This document shows, one piece after another, positions 14,916-22,943 of a stretch of DNA of 33,313 nt; the stretch's first letter is position 1, and each line of letters starts with the position of its first letter. A program made the translations under genes and the position numbers. The stretch is from contig DAHUZT010000079.1 in the NCBI GenBank assembly GCA_027315005.1, positions 1 to 33,313 on the forward strand, given 5' to 3'. The DNA comes from Acidimicrobiaceae bacterium. GTDB lineage: Bacteria; Actinomycetota; Acidimicrobiia; Acidimicrobiales; RAAP-2. The notes beneath the pieces are model-generated. The model was not told where the DNA came from, did not search any database, and saw only the letters and a list, made by a program, of their open reading frames with translations.

Positions 14916-15319
14916 GCACCTCCGGGCTGGATCCCGCGGTCGACGATCCCTTCGTGGCCCAACCGGTCGAGTTCGTCGAGGAGGCGCTCGACGAGATCAC
15001 GTACAACGCTGACGGGCTGGTCGGCGCCATCGTCCAGGACGCGGCGGACGGGACCGTGCTGATGTTCGCCTGGATGAGTGCGGCGTCGCTGCGCAGGACG
15101 CTCGAAACGGGACGGACCTGGTTCTGGAGCCGCAGCCGGCAGGAGCTCTGGTGCAAGGGCGAGACGTCGGGGGAGCGGCAGTACGTCCGGAGCATCCACC
15201 TCGACTGCGATGGGGATGTCCTGCTGGTCACGGTGGACCAGGCCGGTGGCGGTGCCTGCCACACCGGCCACAGGAGCTGCTTCTACCGGTCGTTCTCCGA
15301 CTCCCCACGACCGTCGTGA
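14912..15319 (+). CDS. hisI: Phosphoribosyl-AMP cyclohydrolase
   Basis: The 135-residue enzyme hydrolyses the purine ring of PR-AMP to ProFAR, the step before HisA. It is the stand-alone HisI form; the pyrophosphohydrolase (HisE) domain is absent. Metal sites are recognisable: [13 protein letters not shown] (Asp cluster) and [15 protein letters not shown] (Zn cysteines), after the family segments [39 protein letters not shown]. The GTG start overlaps the GroES-like stop. trpE follows 11 bases after the stop. Confidence 0.96.
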   Translation: MSTSGLDPAVDDPFVAQPVEFVEEALDEITYNADGLVGAIVQDAADGTVLMFAWMSAASLRRTLETGRTWFWSRSRQELWCKGETSGERQYVRSIHLDCDGDVLLVTVDQAGGGACHTGHRSCFYRSFSDSPRPS

Positions 15320-15330
15320 CAGGAGGATCG

Positions 15331-16869
15331 GTGACCGCACCGGCCGGTGTAGGTCTCGACAGGTTCCGTTCGCTTGCCGGAGATCACCGGATCGTTCCGG
15401 TGTGGCGAGAACTGGTGGCGGACACCCTCACGCCGGTGGCCGCCTTTCTCCAGATCGTGGGGGACCGCCCCGGTTTCCTCCTCGAATCGGTGGAGGGAGG
15501 TGAGCGGTGGGGAAGGTACTCCTTCGTGGGCCGCCATCCCCTCGCCACCCTGACCTCCCGAGGTACCGCGGTCAGTATCTCGGGGAGGCTCGATGTCGAC
15601 ACCGTGATCGGTCGACCAGTGACCGAGGTCGGGGGGATCCTCGACGCCCTGGAGGCGGTGCTCGGGAGGTTCCGCTCGCCGGATCTACCCGATCTGCCAC
15701 CGCTCCACGGCGGCCTGGTGGGCTACCTGGGCTACGACGTGATCCGTGAGGTGGAGCACCTCCCCCATCCACCCTCCGACGACCTGGGCCACCCCGATGC
15801 CGTGCTGGCGATGATCGGCCAGCTCGCCGCCTTCGACCACTGGCGTCAGCGGGTGGTGCTCATCGACAACGTGGTGGTCGACCCCGCCTGGGACCCACTC
15901 GCACTGGACTGCGCCTACGAAGAGGCGGAGGCTCGTCTCGATCAGCTGGCCGGTGAGTGCCTGCGGCCACTCGACGAGGTTCCCCGCCTTCTGCCGCAGA
16001 GGACCGGTCCCCCCGACGACGTCCGGCGGACGGTGACCGACGCCGCCTACGAGCTCGCGGTCGAAGTGGCGAAGGAGCACATCCGGGACGGCGACGTGTT
16101 CCAGGTCGTCCTCTCGCAGCGCTATGACCTTCCCCGTCTCGGAGTCGATCCCTTCGCCGTGTACCGCGTGCTCCGGCTGGTCAATCCGAGCCCGTACCTG
16201 TACTTCCTGCGGTTTCCCGAGGTCACCGTGGTGGGCGCCTCGCCCGAGCCGATGGTCCGCCTCCGCAACGGCGCGGTGGTCTCCCGGCCGATCGCCGGAT
16301 CACGGCCCCGCGGGGACACGCCCGAAGCGGACCTCCGCCTGGCGGGGGAGCTGATGGAGGACCCGAAGGAGGTGGCCGAGCACGTGATGCTGGTCGACCT
16401 GGCCCGCAACGACGTGGGCCGGGTGGTCTCGTTCGGCACCGAGCGGGTCGAGGAGCTGATGGTTGTCGAACGCTACAGCCACGTCATGCACCTCACGTCG
16501 CAGGTGAGCGGCAAGCTGGCGCCGGGCCGCAGCCCGGTGGACGTGCTCCGTGCCACACTGCCCGCCGGCACCCTGTCGGGAGCGCCGAAGGTCCGGGCCA
16601 TGGAGATCATCGACGACCTCGAGCCGACCAAGCGAGGGGTCTACGGGGGCGTCGTGGGTTACCTCGATTTCTCCGGAAACCTCGACACCGCCATCGCGAT
16701 CCGCACCATGACGGTGGATCCCGATGGACGGGCCTCGGTCCAGGCCGGCGCCGGCATCGTGGCCGACAGCGATCCGGCGTCCGAGAACGCCGAGTGCGCG
16801 CACAAGGCGGCCGCCCTTCTGTCGGCGGTGACCATGGCCCGGATCGGGGCGGGAGCGACCCCGGAGTGA
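15331..16869 (+). CDS. trpE: Anthranilate synthase component I
   Basis: The 512-residue chorismate-utilising enzyme makes anthranilate, the first step of tryptophan synthesis. Near the N-terminus FLLESVEGGERWGRYSFVG carries the LLES motif of the Trp feedback site. The catalytic half has ISRPIAGSRPRG-type sequence (VSRPIAGSRPRGDTP), EHVMLVDLARNDVGRV, the anthranilate-type LPAGTLSGAPKVRAMEIIDDLEPTKRGVYGGVVGY and VQAGAGIVADSDP. GTG at 15331 is chosen because AGGAGG lies four bases upstream, one of the few strong ribosome binding sites in the window. It depends on a glutaminase (TrpG), which is not encoded here. Co-transcription with the his genes is likely from the 11-base gap. Its stop overlaps the next start (GTGA). 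Confidence 0.96.
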   Translation: MTAPAGVGLDRFRSLAGDHRIVPVWRELVADTLTPVAAFLQIVGDRPGFLLESVEGGERWGRYSFVGRHPLATLTSRGTAVSISGRLDVDTVIGRPVTEVGGILDALEAVLGRFRSPDLPDLPPLHGGLVGYLGYDVIREVEHLPHPPSDDLGHPDAVLAMIGQLAAFDHWRQRVVLIDNVVVDPAWDPLALDCAYEEAEARLDQLAGECLRPLDEVPRLLPQRTGPPDDVRRTVTDAAYELAVEVAKEHIRDGDVFQVVLSQRYDLPRLGVDPFAVYRVLRLVNPSPYLYFLRFPEVTVVGASPEPMVRLRNGAVVSRPIAGSRPRGDTPEADLRLAGELMEDPKEVAEHVMLVDLARNDVGRVVSFGTERVEELMVVERYSHVMHLTSQVSGKLAPGRSPVDVLRATLPAGTLSGAPKVRAMEIIDDLEPTKRGVYGGVVGYLDFSGNLDTAIAIRTMTVDPDGRASVQAGAGIVADSDPASENAECAHKAAALLSAVTMARIGAGATPE

Positions 16870-17810
16870 CGGTGCCTGTGCACGGACTTCACGGGTACGC
16901 CGAAATGCGCTCGTCGGCGGCCGCCTACCACCTGGAGCGCGATGTGCTCTCGGTCACCGGAACCGACGCAGTCTCCTACCTCCAGGGTCAGTGCAGCCAG
17001 GACGTCGCTGCTCTCCAGCTGGGCCAGTCGGCCGATGCCCTCCTCCTCGACCCGAAGGGGAAGATCGATGCATTGGTGCGTGTGAGCAGATGGGATGGCG
17101 GTTTCGTACTCGACACGGATGCCGGATTCGGCCCGATCGTCAAGGGTCGCCTCGAGCGGTTCCGCCTCCGGGTGGCGGTGGCCATCCAGTCGCTCGAGTG
17201 GCATTGCGTGGCGCTTCGCGGTCCCGAGTCGGTGGAGGCGGTGGAGGGATCCCCCGAACTGATCGTTCCGGTGGAGTGGCCGGGACTGTCCGGAGTGGAC
17301 CTGTTGGGTCCTTCCGGTGCGTCGGTCGGGGAGACGGAGTGGGTGGCCGCGGGGACCGTCCGGTGCGACCTTCCAGCCTGGGAGGCGGCCCGGATCGAAG
17401 CCGGTATACCGGTGGGAGGTCGTGAGGTGACCGAGGGATGCATCGCGGCCGAGCTCGGCCTGGTAGAGCGTACGGTGTCGTTCACCAAGGGGTGCTTCAC
17501 CGGGCAGGAGCTGGTGGCCAGGTTGGACGCCCGGGGCTCGAAGGTGGCTCGCAGGCTGTGTGGCGTGGTGCTGTCCGACGGGGACGGCTCCCCCGAGCGG
17601 CCATGGCCACAGGTAGGTGCCCGTGTGCTCACGCCGGACGGTTCGGTCGAGGTCGGTCAACTCACCTCGGTGGCCTGGTCGCCGGCTCTCGACGCGACGG
17701 TGGCCCTGAGCCTGCTCCATCGTCGGGTGACGCCACCCGACACGGTGCTCGTCGACGGCGGAGACGGCACCTGGTTGACCGGTGACGCCCGGACCCTCCC
17801 GCTGTCGTAG
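16866..17810 (+). CDS. YgfZ/GcvT-like folate-binding protein
   Basis: The 314-residue protein belongs to the YgfZ/GcvT (COG0354) family, which helps assemble or repair Fe-S clusters using tetrahydrofolate. The diagnostic motif KGCFTGQE (in VSFTKGCFTGQELVARLDARG) is complete, including the conserved Cys. The N-terminal half has LSVTGTDAVSYLQGQCSQDVAALQLGQSADALLLDPKGKIDALVRV. The C-terminal beta domain ends the protein. GTG at 16866 overlaps the trpE TGA; GTG at 16872 or ATG at 16905 are possible later starts. The role in the his/trp operon is not obvious, although several enzymes of amino-acid synthesis need Fe-S clusters. Confidence 0.88.
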   Translation: MTVPVHGLHGYAEMRSSAAAYHLERDVLSVTGTDAVSYLQGQCSQDVAALQLGQSADALLLDPKGKIDALVRVSRWDGGFVLDTDAGFGPIVKGRLERFRLRVAVAIQSLEWHCVALRGPESVEAVEGSPELIVPVEWPGLSGVDLLGPSGASVGETEWVAAGTVRCDLPAWEAARIEAGIPVGGREVTEGCIAAELGLVERTVSFTKGCFTGQELVARLDARGSKVARRLCGVVLSDGDGSPERPWPQVGARVLTPDGSVEVGQLTSVAWSPALDATVALSLLHRRVTPPDTVLVDGGDGTWLTGDARTLPLS

Positions 17811-17861
17811 CCGATCAGGTGGTAGACCCTCTTTCGATGCGCGGGGACGAGCGGAGGCACG

Positions 17862-19040
17862 GTGTGCGCTGACCTCTCACCGATCGCGGAGGGGGATCCG
17901 AACCGGTCCGCCGAGAGGTCCGCCGAGCACATCACCACGTCGACCCGCCATCGCACAGAGACGGCCGACCGATTCCGCCAGTGGCTGACCGATACCCTCG
18001 GGCGTGACCGCCGGCCCGAGGTGACCGAGTTCACCAGCCCGGAGTCGAACGGCATGTCGTCCGAAACCGTGCTGCTCACGGCGACCTGGATCGAGGACGG
18101 CTCGCGGGTGCCGCACCGGCTGGCGGTCCGGATCGAGCCTCCGTCCAACGATCATCCGGTCTTCCCGACCTACGACCTCGCCATGCAGTACCGGGTGATG
18201 AAACTGGTTCGCGCCGAGACCGGTGTCCCGGTCCCCGAACCATTGTGGTACGAACCCGACGCTCTGGTGCTCGGGGGTGCGTTCTTCGTCATGGTCCGAG
18301 CGGACGGAGCGGTGCCGCCGGACGTGCTCCCCTACACCTTCGGTGACAACTGGGTGTTCGACAGTCCGCCCGAGGCACGGCGAGCCATCCAGGACTCGGC
18401 GATCGCAACCCTCGCCGACATCCACTCGATCCGTCCGGACCGGGTCGATCTGGGTTTCCTCGAGTTGCAGCAGCCCGGGGCGAGCTGCCTCGAACGATTG
18501 CTCGGCCATTGGAAGGCCTACCATCGTTGGGTCGTGGGGGACCGGCCGTCTCCTCTGCTGGACGAGTGCTTCGCCTGGCTCGAGGAACGGCTGCCCGATG
18601 ACCTCGGTCCCGGTGTCCTGTCATGGGGAGACAGCCGGATCGGCAACATGATGTTCCGCGGGAACGAGGTCGTGGCCGTCTTCGACTGGGAGATGGCGTC
18701 GGTCGCCCCACCGGAGATCGACCTCGGTTGGATGTGCTACCTCCACCTGTTCTTCCAGGACCTGGCCACAGACCTCGGATCGCCGGGCCTCCCTGATCTG
18801 TTCCGACCGGCGGAGGTGGCCAGAACCTACGCCCGGTGCTCCGAGCACCCCACCGGCGATCTCACCTGGCCGATCGCCTTCGCCGCCATGCGGCACGGCG
18901 CCATCATGCGCCGGGTGACCGAGCGGTCGATCCATTTCGGAGAGGCGGAGATGCCCGACGACGTGGACGACCTCATCATGCATCGGTCCACCTTGCGGGC
19001 AATGCTGGATGGCTCGTACTGGCCGGCGATCGGGCTCTGA
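17862..19040 (+). CDS. APH-fold phosphotransferase family protein
   Basis: The 392-residue protein has an aminoglycoside-phosphotransferase/choline-kinase fold. The Brenner-type catalytic loop is LSWGDSRIGNMMFRGNEVVAVFDWEMASVAPPEIDLGW (Asp base, Asn and metal-binding Asp), with an N-lobe of LAVRIEPP and a nucleotide-binding hinge around FFVMVRADGAVPP. Related proteins are common in actinobacteria, often near acyl-CoA or lipid genes (compare M. tuberculosis Rv3168). The substrate is unknown and resistance to aminoglycosides should not be assumed. The GTG start follows GGAGG seven bases upstream. The stop codon lies within a palindrome shared with the convergent SDR gene. Confidence 0.87.
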   Translation: MCADLSPIAEGDPNRSAERSAEHITTSTRHRTETADRFRQWLTDTLGRDRRPEVTEFTSPESNGMSSETVLLTATWIEDGSRVPHRLAVRIEPPSNDHPVFPTYDLAMQYRVMKLVRAETGVPVPEPLWYEPDALVLGGAFFVMVRADGAVPPDVLPYTFGDNWVFDSPPEARRAIQDSAIATLADIHSIRPDRVDLGFLELQQPGASCLERLLGHWKAYHRWVVGDRPSPLLDECFAWLEERLPDDLGPGVLSWGDSRIGNMMFRGNEVVAVFDWEMASVAPPEIDLGWMCYLHLFFQDLATDLGSPGLPDLFRPAEVARTYARCSEHPTGDLTWPIAFAAMRHGAIMRRVTERSIHFGEAEMPDDVDDLIMHRSTLRAMLDGSYWPAIGL

Positions 19041-19063
19041 GCGCTCGGAGCGGTCAGAGCCCG
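19031..19063. terminator. Bidirectional terminator built over two stop codons
   Basis: CGGGCTCTGA (19031-19040) and TCAGAGCCCG (19054-19063) are perfect 10-bp reverse complements. An inner CGCT/AGCG stem lies at 19042-19045 and 19049-19052. The left arm contains the APH-gene TGA and the right arm contains the SDR-gene stop, so the hairpin serves both convergent transcripts. Confidence 0.75.
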
Positions 19064-19887
19064 AGGCTGCCCTTCGCCGCGCGCTCGAAGATGCGGTTCG
19101 GGATCAACCGTTTCGCCACCGGGCCGATGCGCTCGTCGAGCCTGCCCACCGTGGCGCGCCGTGCCGGCCGGTCACTGGAGCAGAGCCGCTCGACGAGCGC
19201 TGCCACCCGGTCGGGCGCGACGCCGCGGCGCTCGGCGGCGGCCATGGTCTCGATCGCCCCGGCCATGGCGGCAGCATAGGGACTGGAGGCGGCAACGGGC
19301 ACCAGACGGCGGCTGTCGGTGAAGTCGGTCCGGACGTTGCCCGGTTCGACCAGGCTCACCGTGACACCGAACGGCGCCACCTCGTAGGCAAGCGCCTCGC
19401 CCAATCCCTCCATCGCGAATTTCGAGGCGCTGTAGAAGGCCTGGAATGGCAGCCCGAGCTGGCCCCCGATCGAACTGACCAGCACGATCCGCCCGCGCCC
19501 TGCGGCACGCATGGCAGGCAGGGTGCGCTGAACGACGCGTACCGCCCCCCAGAAGTTGGTCTCGAGCTGGCGGCGGGCCTCGTCGATGGGAGTCTCCTCG
19601 ACCGACCCGGCGAGCCCCCAACCCGCTCCGGCCACCACGGCGTCGATGCGTCCCGAATCGGCGAGCACCGCGGCGATGCCCTCGTCGACGGAACGGTCGT
19701 CGTCCACGTCCATCACGAGGGGGTGCCACCCGGCCGAACGCGTGCCCCGACGGCTCGCCCCGTAGACGGTCCAACCGTGGCGGAAGAGCCGGTCCGCACA
19801 GGACCGGCCGATGCCGGCCGAAGCACCGGTCACCACCGCCACTTCACCCATCCGAGGTGTTCCAGCGCAGTCCGCCGACCGGTTCAC
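19054..19887 (-). CDS. Short-chain dehydrogenase/reductase (classical SDR)
   Basis: The frame encodes 277 residues with a Rossmann fold. Cofactor motif VAVVTGASAGIGRSCADRL, DVDDD after strand 3, NAG-type AGAGWG, the structural/catalytic Asn in LETNFWGAVRV, the serine in IVLVSSIGG, and YSASK are all present, so it should be active. GASRRG after strand 2 suggests NADP(H) preference. The substrate is unknown. The GTG at 19887 overlaps the upstream kinase stop (GTGA), pointing to translational coupling; ATG at 19851 (MGEVAVVTG) is the alternative and would give a typical short N-terminus of 265 residues. The C-terminal helix region RLIPNRIFERAAKG suggests membrane or lipid contact. The end is inside the bidirectional terminator. 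Confidence 0.87.
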   Translation of the reverse strand: MNRSADCAGTPRMGEVAVVTGASAGIGRSCADRLFRHGWTVYGASRRGTRSAGWHPLVMDVDDDRSVDEGIAAVLADSGRIDAVVAGAGWGLAGSVEETPIDEARRQLETNFWGAVRVVQRTLPAMRAAGRGRIVLVSSIGGQLGLPFQAFYSASKFAMEGLGEALAYEVAPFGVTVSLVEPGNVRTDFTDSRRLVPVAASSPYAAAMAGAIETMAAAERRGVAPDRVAALVERLCSSDRPARRATVGRLDERIGPVAKRLIPNRIFERAAKGSLGL

Positions 19888-21356
19888 GGCGTGGCCACTC
19901 GACCTGGCGCGCCCGGGCCGTCACCGGTGGGCAGGGTGTGCCGGTCACCGGCGGAGCGATCGCCATCGGGTCCCAGATCGTAGCCCGCAGGTGGAGTGGC
20001 TGGGCGGAGGGTCACGGTGACCCTGGCCCCGCGTCCCCCCTCGAGGGGTGATTCGGCTCGCACGTCGGCTCCCATGGCGGTGGCCAGCTCGACCACGATC
20101 GCAAGACCCAGCCCGGAACCGGTCGACCGGCGGGGGACCCGATCCGAGGTGACGTGGCGCTCGAAGATGCGTGGAAGCTCGTCGGCGGGGATGCCTGGTC
20201 CGTCGTCGCTCACGGTGAGGGTGGGATGTCCCGAGGCTGCCCCTTCGGCGAGCACTATCCGGCTCCGTGCGAATGCGGAGGCGTTCTCCAGCAGGTTGGC
20301 CATGATCTGGGCCAGCCGATCCGGGTCGGCCTCGACCCAGAGCGGCATCACATCCGGGCCGAGGTCGGTGTCCAGCGTGAGCCCGAGGGAGGTGGCGGCG
20401 GGACGGAACCCGTCGGCCGCTTGGCGGGCGACCTCCCTGGCGTCGACCGGGCCCACCGAGAGGGAGAAACGGTCGGCGTCGAGCCGGGCGAGGTCGAGGA
20501 GATCCCGGACCAGGCGCTCGAGGCGCCGGGCCTCGGCGCCGATGATGGAGACGGCGCCGGTGAGATCGTCGGTGGCCCCCTCGACCACCGCATCCGCATA
20601 GCCACGTATCGAGGTCAGCGGCGTGCGCAGCTCGTGGGAGATGGAGAGGAGGAACTGGCGCTCCTGGTCGCGCGCCCGCACCAGGTTCGCTCCCATGGCG
20701 TTGATCGAGGTGGCCAGCTGCGCGAGTTCCGGATCCTCCCGAGGTCGAACTGGCACGGTCGCGTCGAGGTCCCCGGCGGCCATGCGGCGGGTCGTGTCCA
20801 CCGCTGCCCGGATCGGCAGGGCGAACCGTCGGGCCAGGGCCGCGGCGACCATGGCGGAGATGAAGAGTGCGAGGGCTCCGACCAGGAGGAAGTCGCCGAA
20901 TCCGGTGATCGGATGCCGGACGTGTCGGGCGATGACGAGCAGCGGGGTGAACGGAACGGAACGGCTCGGGGTGATGGGTAGGACCGAGTACACGAGCAGC
21001 GAGGCGGTGTGCCCGGTGACCTGGCGACCCTCTTCGAGGGCTTGGACGGCTTCGGGTCGGAGCGGCACCCCCCGCGGGAGCCTCCCGGAGACAGACCCGT
21101 CCGGTTCGAGCGCCACCACCGCGATGCCGTCGAAGGCACCGGCACGCTCGATGACATGGAGCTGGCGCACCAACGCGGCCCTGGTGGAGATGCTCCGGCC
21201 GGAGAGTGCCACACCGATGGCCCGAGTCTGCTGGGCCAACTGCTGCTCGGCCGAGGCGACCGTGGCCCGGCGGATCAGGAGGTAACTGGTGAGCGTGGTG
21301 ACGACGAGTGTGGCGGCCAGGAGCACCAGGATCGACACGGTGAGGCGTCGCCTCAT
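19884..21356 (-). CDS. Two-component sensor histidine kinase
   Basis: The kinase has 490 residues. TM1 is at about 6-28 and TM2 at about 154-176, flanking a ~125-residue extracytoplasmic domain. HAMP follows (about 177-230), then HisKA with H241 in LLSISHELRTPLTSIRGYADAVVEGATDD, and HATPase_c with N-box LLENASAFARSR, G1 SDDGPGIPADELPRIFERH and G2 GSGLGLAIVVELA. ATG at 21356 is seven bases after the response-regulator stop and starts directly before TM1; longer starts would read into the regulator gene. The C-terminal ~35 residues are Gly/Asp-rich and probably unstructured. The ligand is unknown. The partner is the regulator encoded just upstream. Confidence 0.93.
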   Translation of the reverse strand: MRRRLTVSILVLLAATLVVTTLTSYLLIRRATVASAEQQLAQQTRAIGVALSGRSISTRAALVRQLHVIERAGAFDGIAVVALEPDGSVSGRLPRGVPLRPEAVQALEEGRQVTGHTASLLVYSVLPITPSRSVPFTPLLVIARHVRHPITGFGDFLLVGALALFISAMVAAALARRFALPIRAAVDTTRRMAAGDLDATVPVRPREDPELAQLATSINAMGANLVRARDQERQFLLSISHELRTPLTSIRGYADAVVEGATDDLTGAVSIIGAEARRLERLVRDLLDLARLDADRFSLSVGPVDAREVARQAADGFRPAATSLGLTLDTDLGPDVMPLWVEADPDRLAQIMANLLENASAFARSRIVLAEGAASGHPTLTVSDDGPGIPADELPRIFERHVTSDRVPRRSTGSGLGLAIVVELATAMGADVRAESPLEGGRGARVTVTLRPATPPAGYDLGPDGDRSAGDRHTLPTGDGPGAPGRVATP

Positions 21357-21363
21357 GAGGCAG

Positions 21364-22053
21364 TCATCCCATCCGGTAGCCCACACCCCACACCGTGGCG
21401 AGTGGCAGGTCGGGGCCGAGCTTCTTGCGCAACTGGCCGACGTGGACGTCGACGGTCCGCTCGTCCCCGTACCAGTCGCTGCCCCACACCCCGTCGAGCA
21501 GCTGCCGGCGGGACAGGGCAAGTCCGGGGTGTTCGCCCAGGTAGACAACGAGGTCGAACTCCCTGGTGGTGAGCGCGACCTGGGTACCTGCGACACGTGC
21601 CTCCCTCCGTCCGGTGTCGATCGCGACGGTGCCGAACACGAGGACGAGCGGTGCTGTTGCAGGGGCCGGGCTCGAGCGCCGGATGATCGCGCGCACCCGT
21701 GCCACCAGCTCCCTCGGGGAGAACGGCTTGGTCACGTAGTCGTCGGCACCCAGCTCGAGGCCCAGGATCCGATCGATCTCGTCGTCTCGGGCGCTGAGGA
21801 TGAGGACGGGTACCGGTTCCCCCGAAGCGCCATTGCGCAGTCGGCGGCAGACGTCGAAGCCGTCGATCGCTCCGGGTAGCCCGATGTCCACGATGACGAG
21901 CGCGGGATGCTCCCGCTCGACGGCGGCCACACCGACTTCCCCGTCGTCGTGCTGGAGAACCCGGAACCCGTCTCGCCGCAGGTACAGGGCCATCAGATCG
22001 GAGATGTGGGGATCGTCCTCGATCACGACCAGGGTCTCCGTCTCGGCGGCCAT
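21364..22053 (-). CDS. OmpR/PhoB-family response regulator
   Basis: The regulator has 229 residues. The receiver domain (about 7-120) has acidic E12-D13-D14, phospho-acceptor D56 in IVDIGLPGAIDGFD, ILSARD and GLELGADDYVTKPF with normal spacing. The winged helix (about 130-228) shows LTTREFDLVVYLGEHPGLALSRRQLLDGVWG, DERTVDVHVGQLRKKLG and LATVWGVGYRMG. ATG at 22053 is preferred, with GAAGG about eight bases upstream; GTG or other starts further up would add only eight residues. It is divergent from trpC across 98 bases, so it might affect trpC, but nothing in the sequence proves this. Confidence 0.93.
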   Translation of the reverse strand: MAAETETLVVIEDDPHISDLMALYLRRDGFRVLQHDDGEVGVAAVEREHPALVIVDIGLPGAIDGFDVCRRLRNGASGEPVPVLILSARDDEIDRILGLELGADDYVTKPFSPRELVARVRAIIRRSSPAPATAPLVLVFGTVAIDTGRREARVAGTQVALTTREFDLVVYLGEHPGLALSRRQLLDGVWGSDWYGDERTVDVHVGQLRKKLGPDLPLATVWGVGYRMG

Positions 22054-22134
22054 GGTGACAGCCTTCCACGCCGGCACCCCGCTCCGGCGAACGCTGCTCT
22101 CATCCGGCGCAGGGGGAGCTTGGACATCCCGGTT

Positions 22135-22154
22135 GGTAGCATCGGCGGTCCATG
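22135..22154 (+). promoter_or_regulatory. trpCFBA start box, -10-like TAGCAT at 22137-22142
   Basis: GGTAGCATCGGCGGTCCATG includes the trpC start codon and matches the hisD box (9289-9308) at 18 of 20 bases, with the same nine-base spacing between TAGCAT and ATG. No -35 box or leader peptide is visible, so classical trp attenuation is not supported. Confidence 0.55.
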
Positions 22155-22943
22155 CCGGCCTACCTCGACACGATCGTCGCCCATCACCGGGCCCGGGTCG
22201 CCGGCGACCATCGGGACCTGAGCGACCTGGTCGAGACGGCCCGGAAGGCCGGGCCGTCTCGACCGTTCGCCGACGCGCTCTGTGCGGCGCGGTCGCGATC
22301 GGGTATCGGGGTGATCGCGGAGATCAAGCGGCGTTCGCCGTCCAAAGGAGACCTCGATAGGGCCATCGATCCTGCGCTCGTGGCCGCCGACTACGAACGC
22401 GGTGGTGCCGCCTGCCTGTCGGTGCTCACCGATTCCGAGTTCTTCTACGGAGGCCCCGACGACCTCCGTCATGCCCGGGCCGCCTGCTCGCTCCCGGTCC
22501 TCCGGAAGGACTTCACGCTCGGTGCCCGCGACGTCTGCGATGCCCGGGTGATGGGAGCCGACGCCGTGCTCCTCATCGTGGCCGCGCTCTGCGACCGGGA
22601 GCTGAGCTGGTTCCTCGACACCGCCCAGGCCTGCATGATCGAGGCACTGGTCGAGGTGCACGACGAGTTTGAACTGGCCCGGGCGGTGGATAGCGGTGCC
22701 CGGATGATCGGGGTCAATCAGCGTGACCTAGCGACCTTCGAGGTGGACGGGCGACGGGCCGAGACACTCGGGCGACGGATTCCCGGCGATGTGGTGAAGG
22801 TGGCGGAGTCCGGCATCCAGTCCGCTCTCGACGTCGACCGCCTCGCCGAAGCCGGGTTCGATGCGGTCCTGGTGGGGGAGCGCTTGGTACGTTCCGGGGA
22901 CCGGGCGGAAGCCGTGGCGGCACTGCTCGGCTCGCACCGATGA
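22152..22943 (+). CDS. trpC: Indole-3-glycerol phosphate synthase
   Basis: The 263-residue monofunctional TIM barrel closes the indole ring from CdRP. GVIAEIKRRSPSKGDL carries the catalytic Glu and Lys. SVLTDSEFFYGG, PVLRKDFTLGARDVCDARVMGADAVLLI, EALVEVHDEFELARA, MIGVNQRDLATFEVD and VAESGIQSALDV are the other conserved loops. It is a stand-alone TrpC, not the TrpC-TrpF fusion of enterobacteria. ATG at 22152 lies within the his-like start box; its stop overlaps the trpF ATG (ATGA). Confidence 0.97.
   Translation: MPAYLDTIVAHHRARVAGDHRDLSDLVETARKAGPSRPFADALCAARSRSGIGVIAEIKRRSPSKGDLDRAIDPALVAADYERGGAACLSVLTDSEFFYGGPDDLRHARAACSLPVLRKDFTLGARDVCDARVMGADAVLLIVAALCDRELSWFLDTAQACMIEALVEVHDEFELARAVDSGARMIGVNQRDLATFEVDGRRAETLGRRIPGDVVKVAESGIQSALDVDRLAEAGFDAVLVGERLVRSGDRAEAVAALLGSHR

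Noticed and set aside
13314..15340. Long minus-strand open frames (517 and 571 codons) across hisA-hisF-hisI
   Set aside because: They are antisense to well-supported his genes, have low-complexity Arg/Ser/Pro/Gly-rich translations and match no family. Long antisense frames are expected at this GC content.
17862..19040. Aminoglycoside-resistance gene
   Set aside because: The APH fold is clear but the protein belongs to the broad actinobacterial phosphotransferase family; nothing ties it to antibiotic substrates or to a mobile element.
22054..22151. Trp attenuator or T-box ahead of trpC
   Set aside because: No leader peptide with tandem Trp codons, no T-box sequence and no competing hairpins are present; the candidate -10 box leaves almost no leader.
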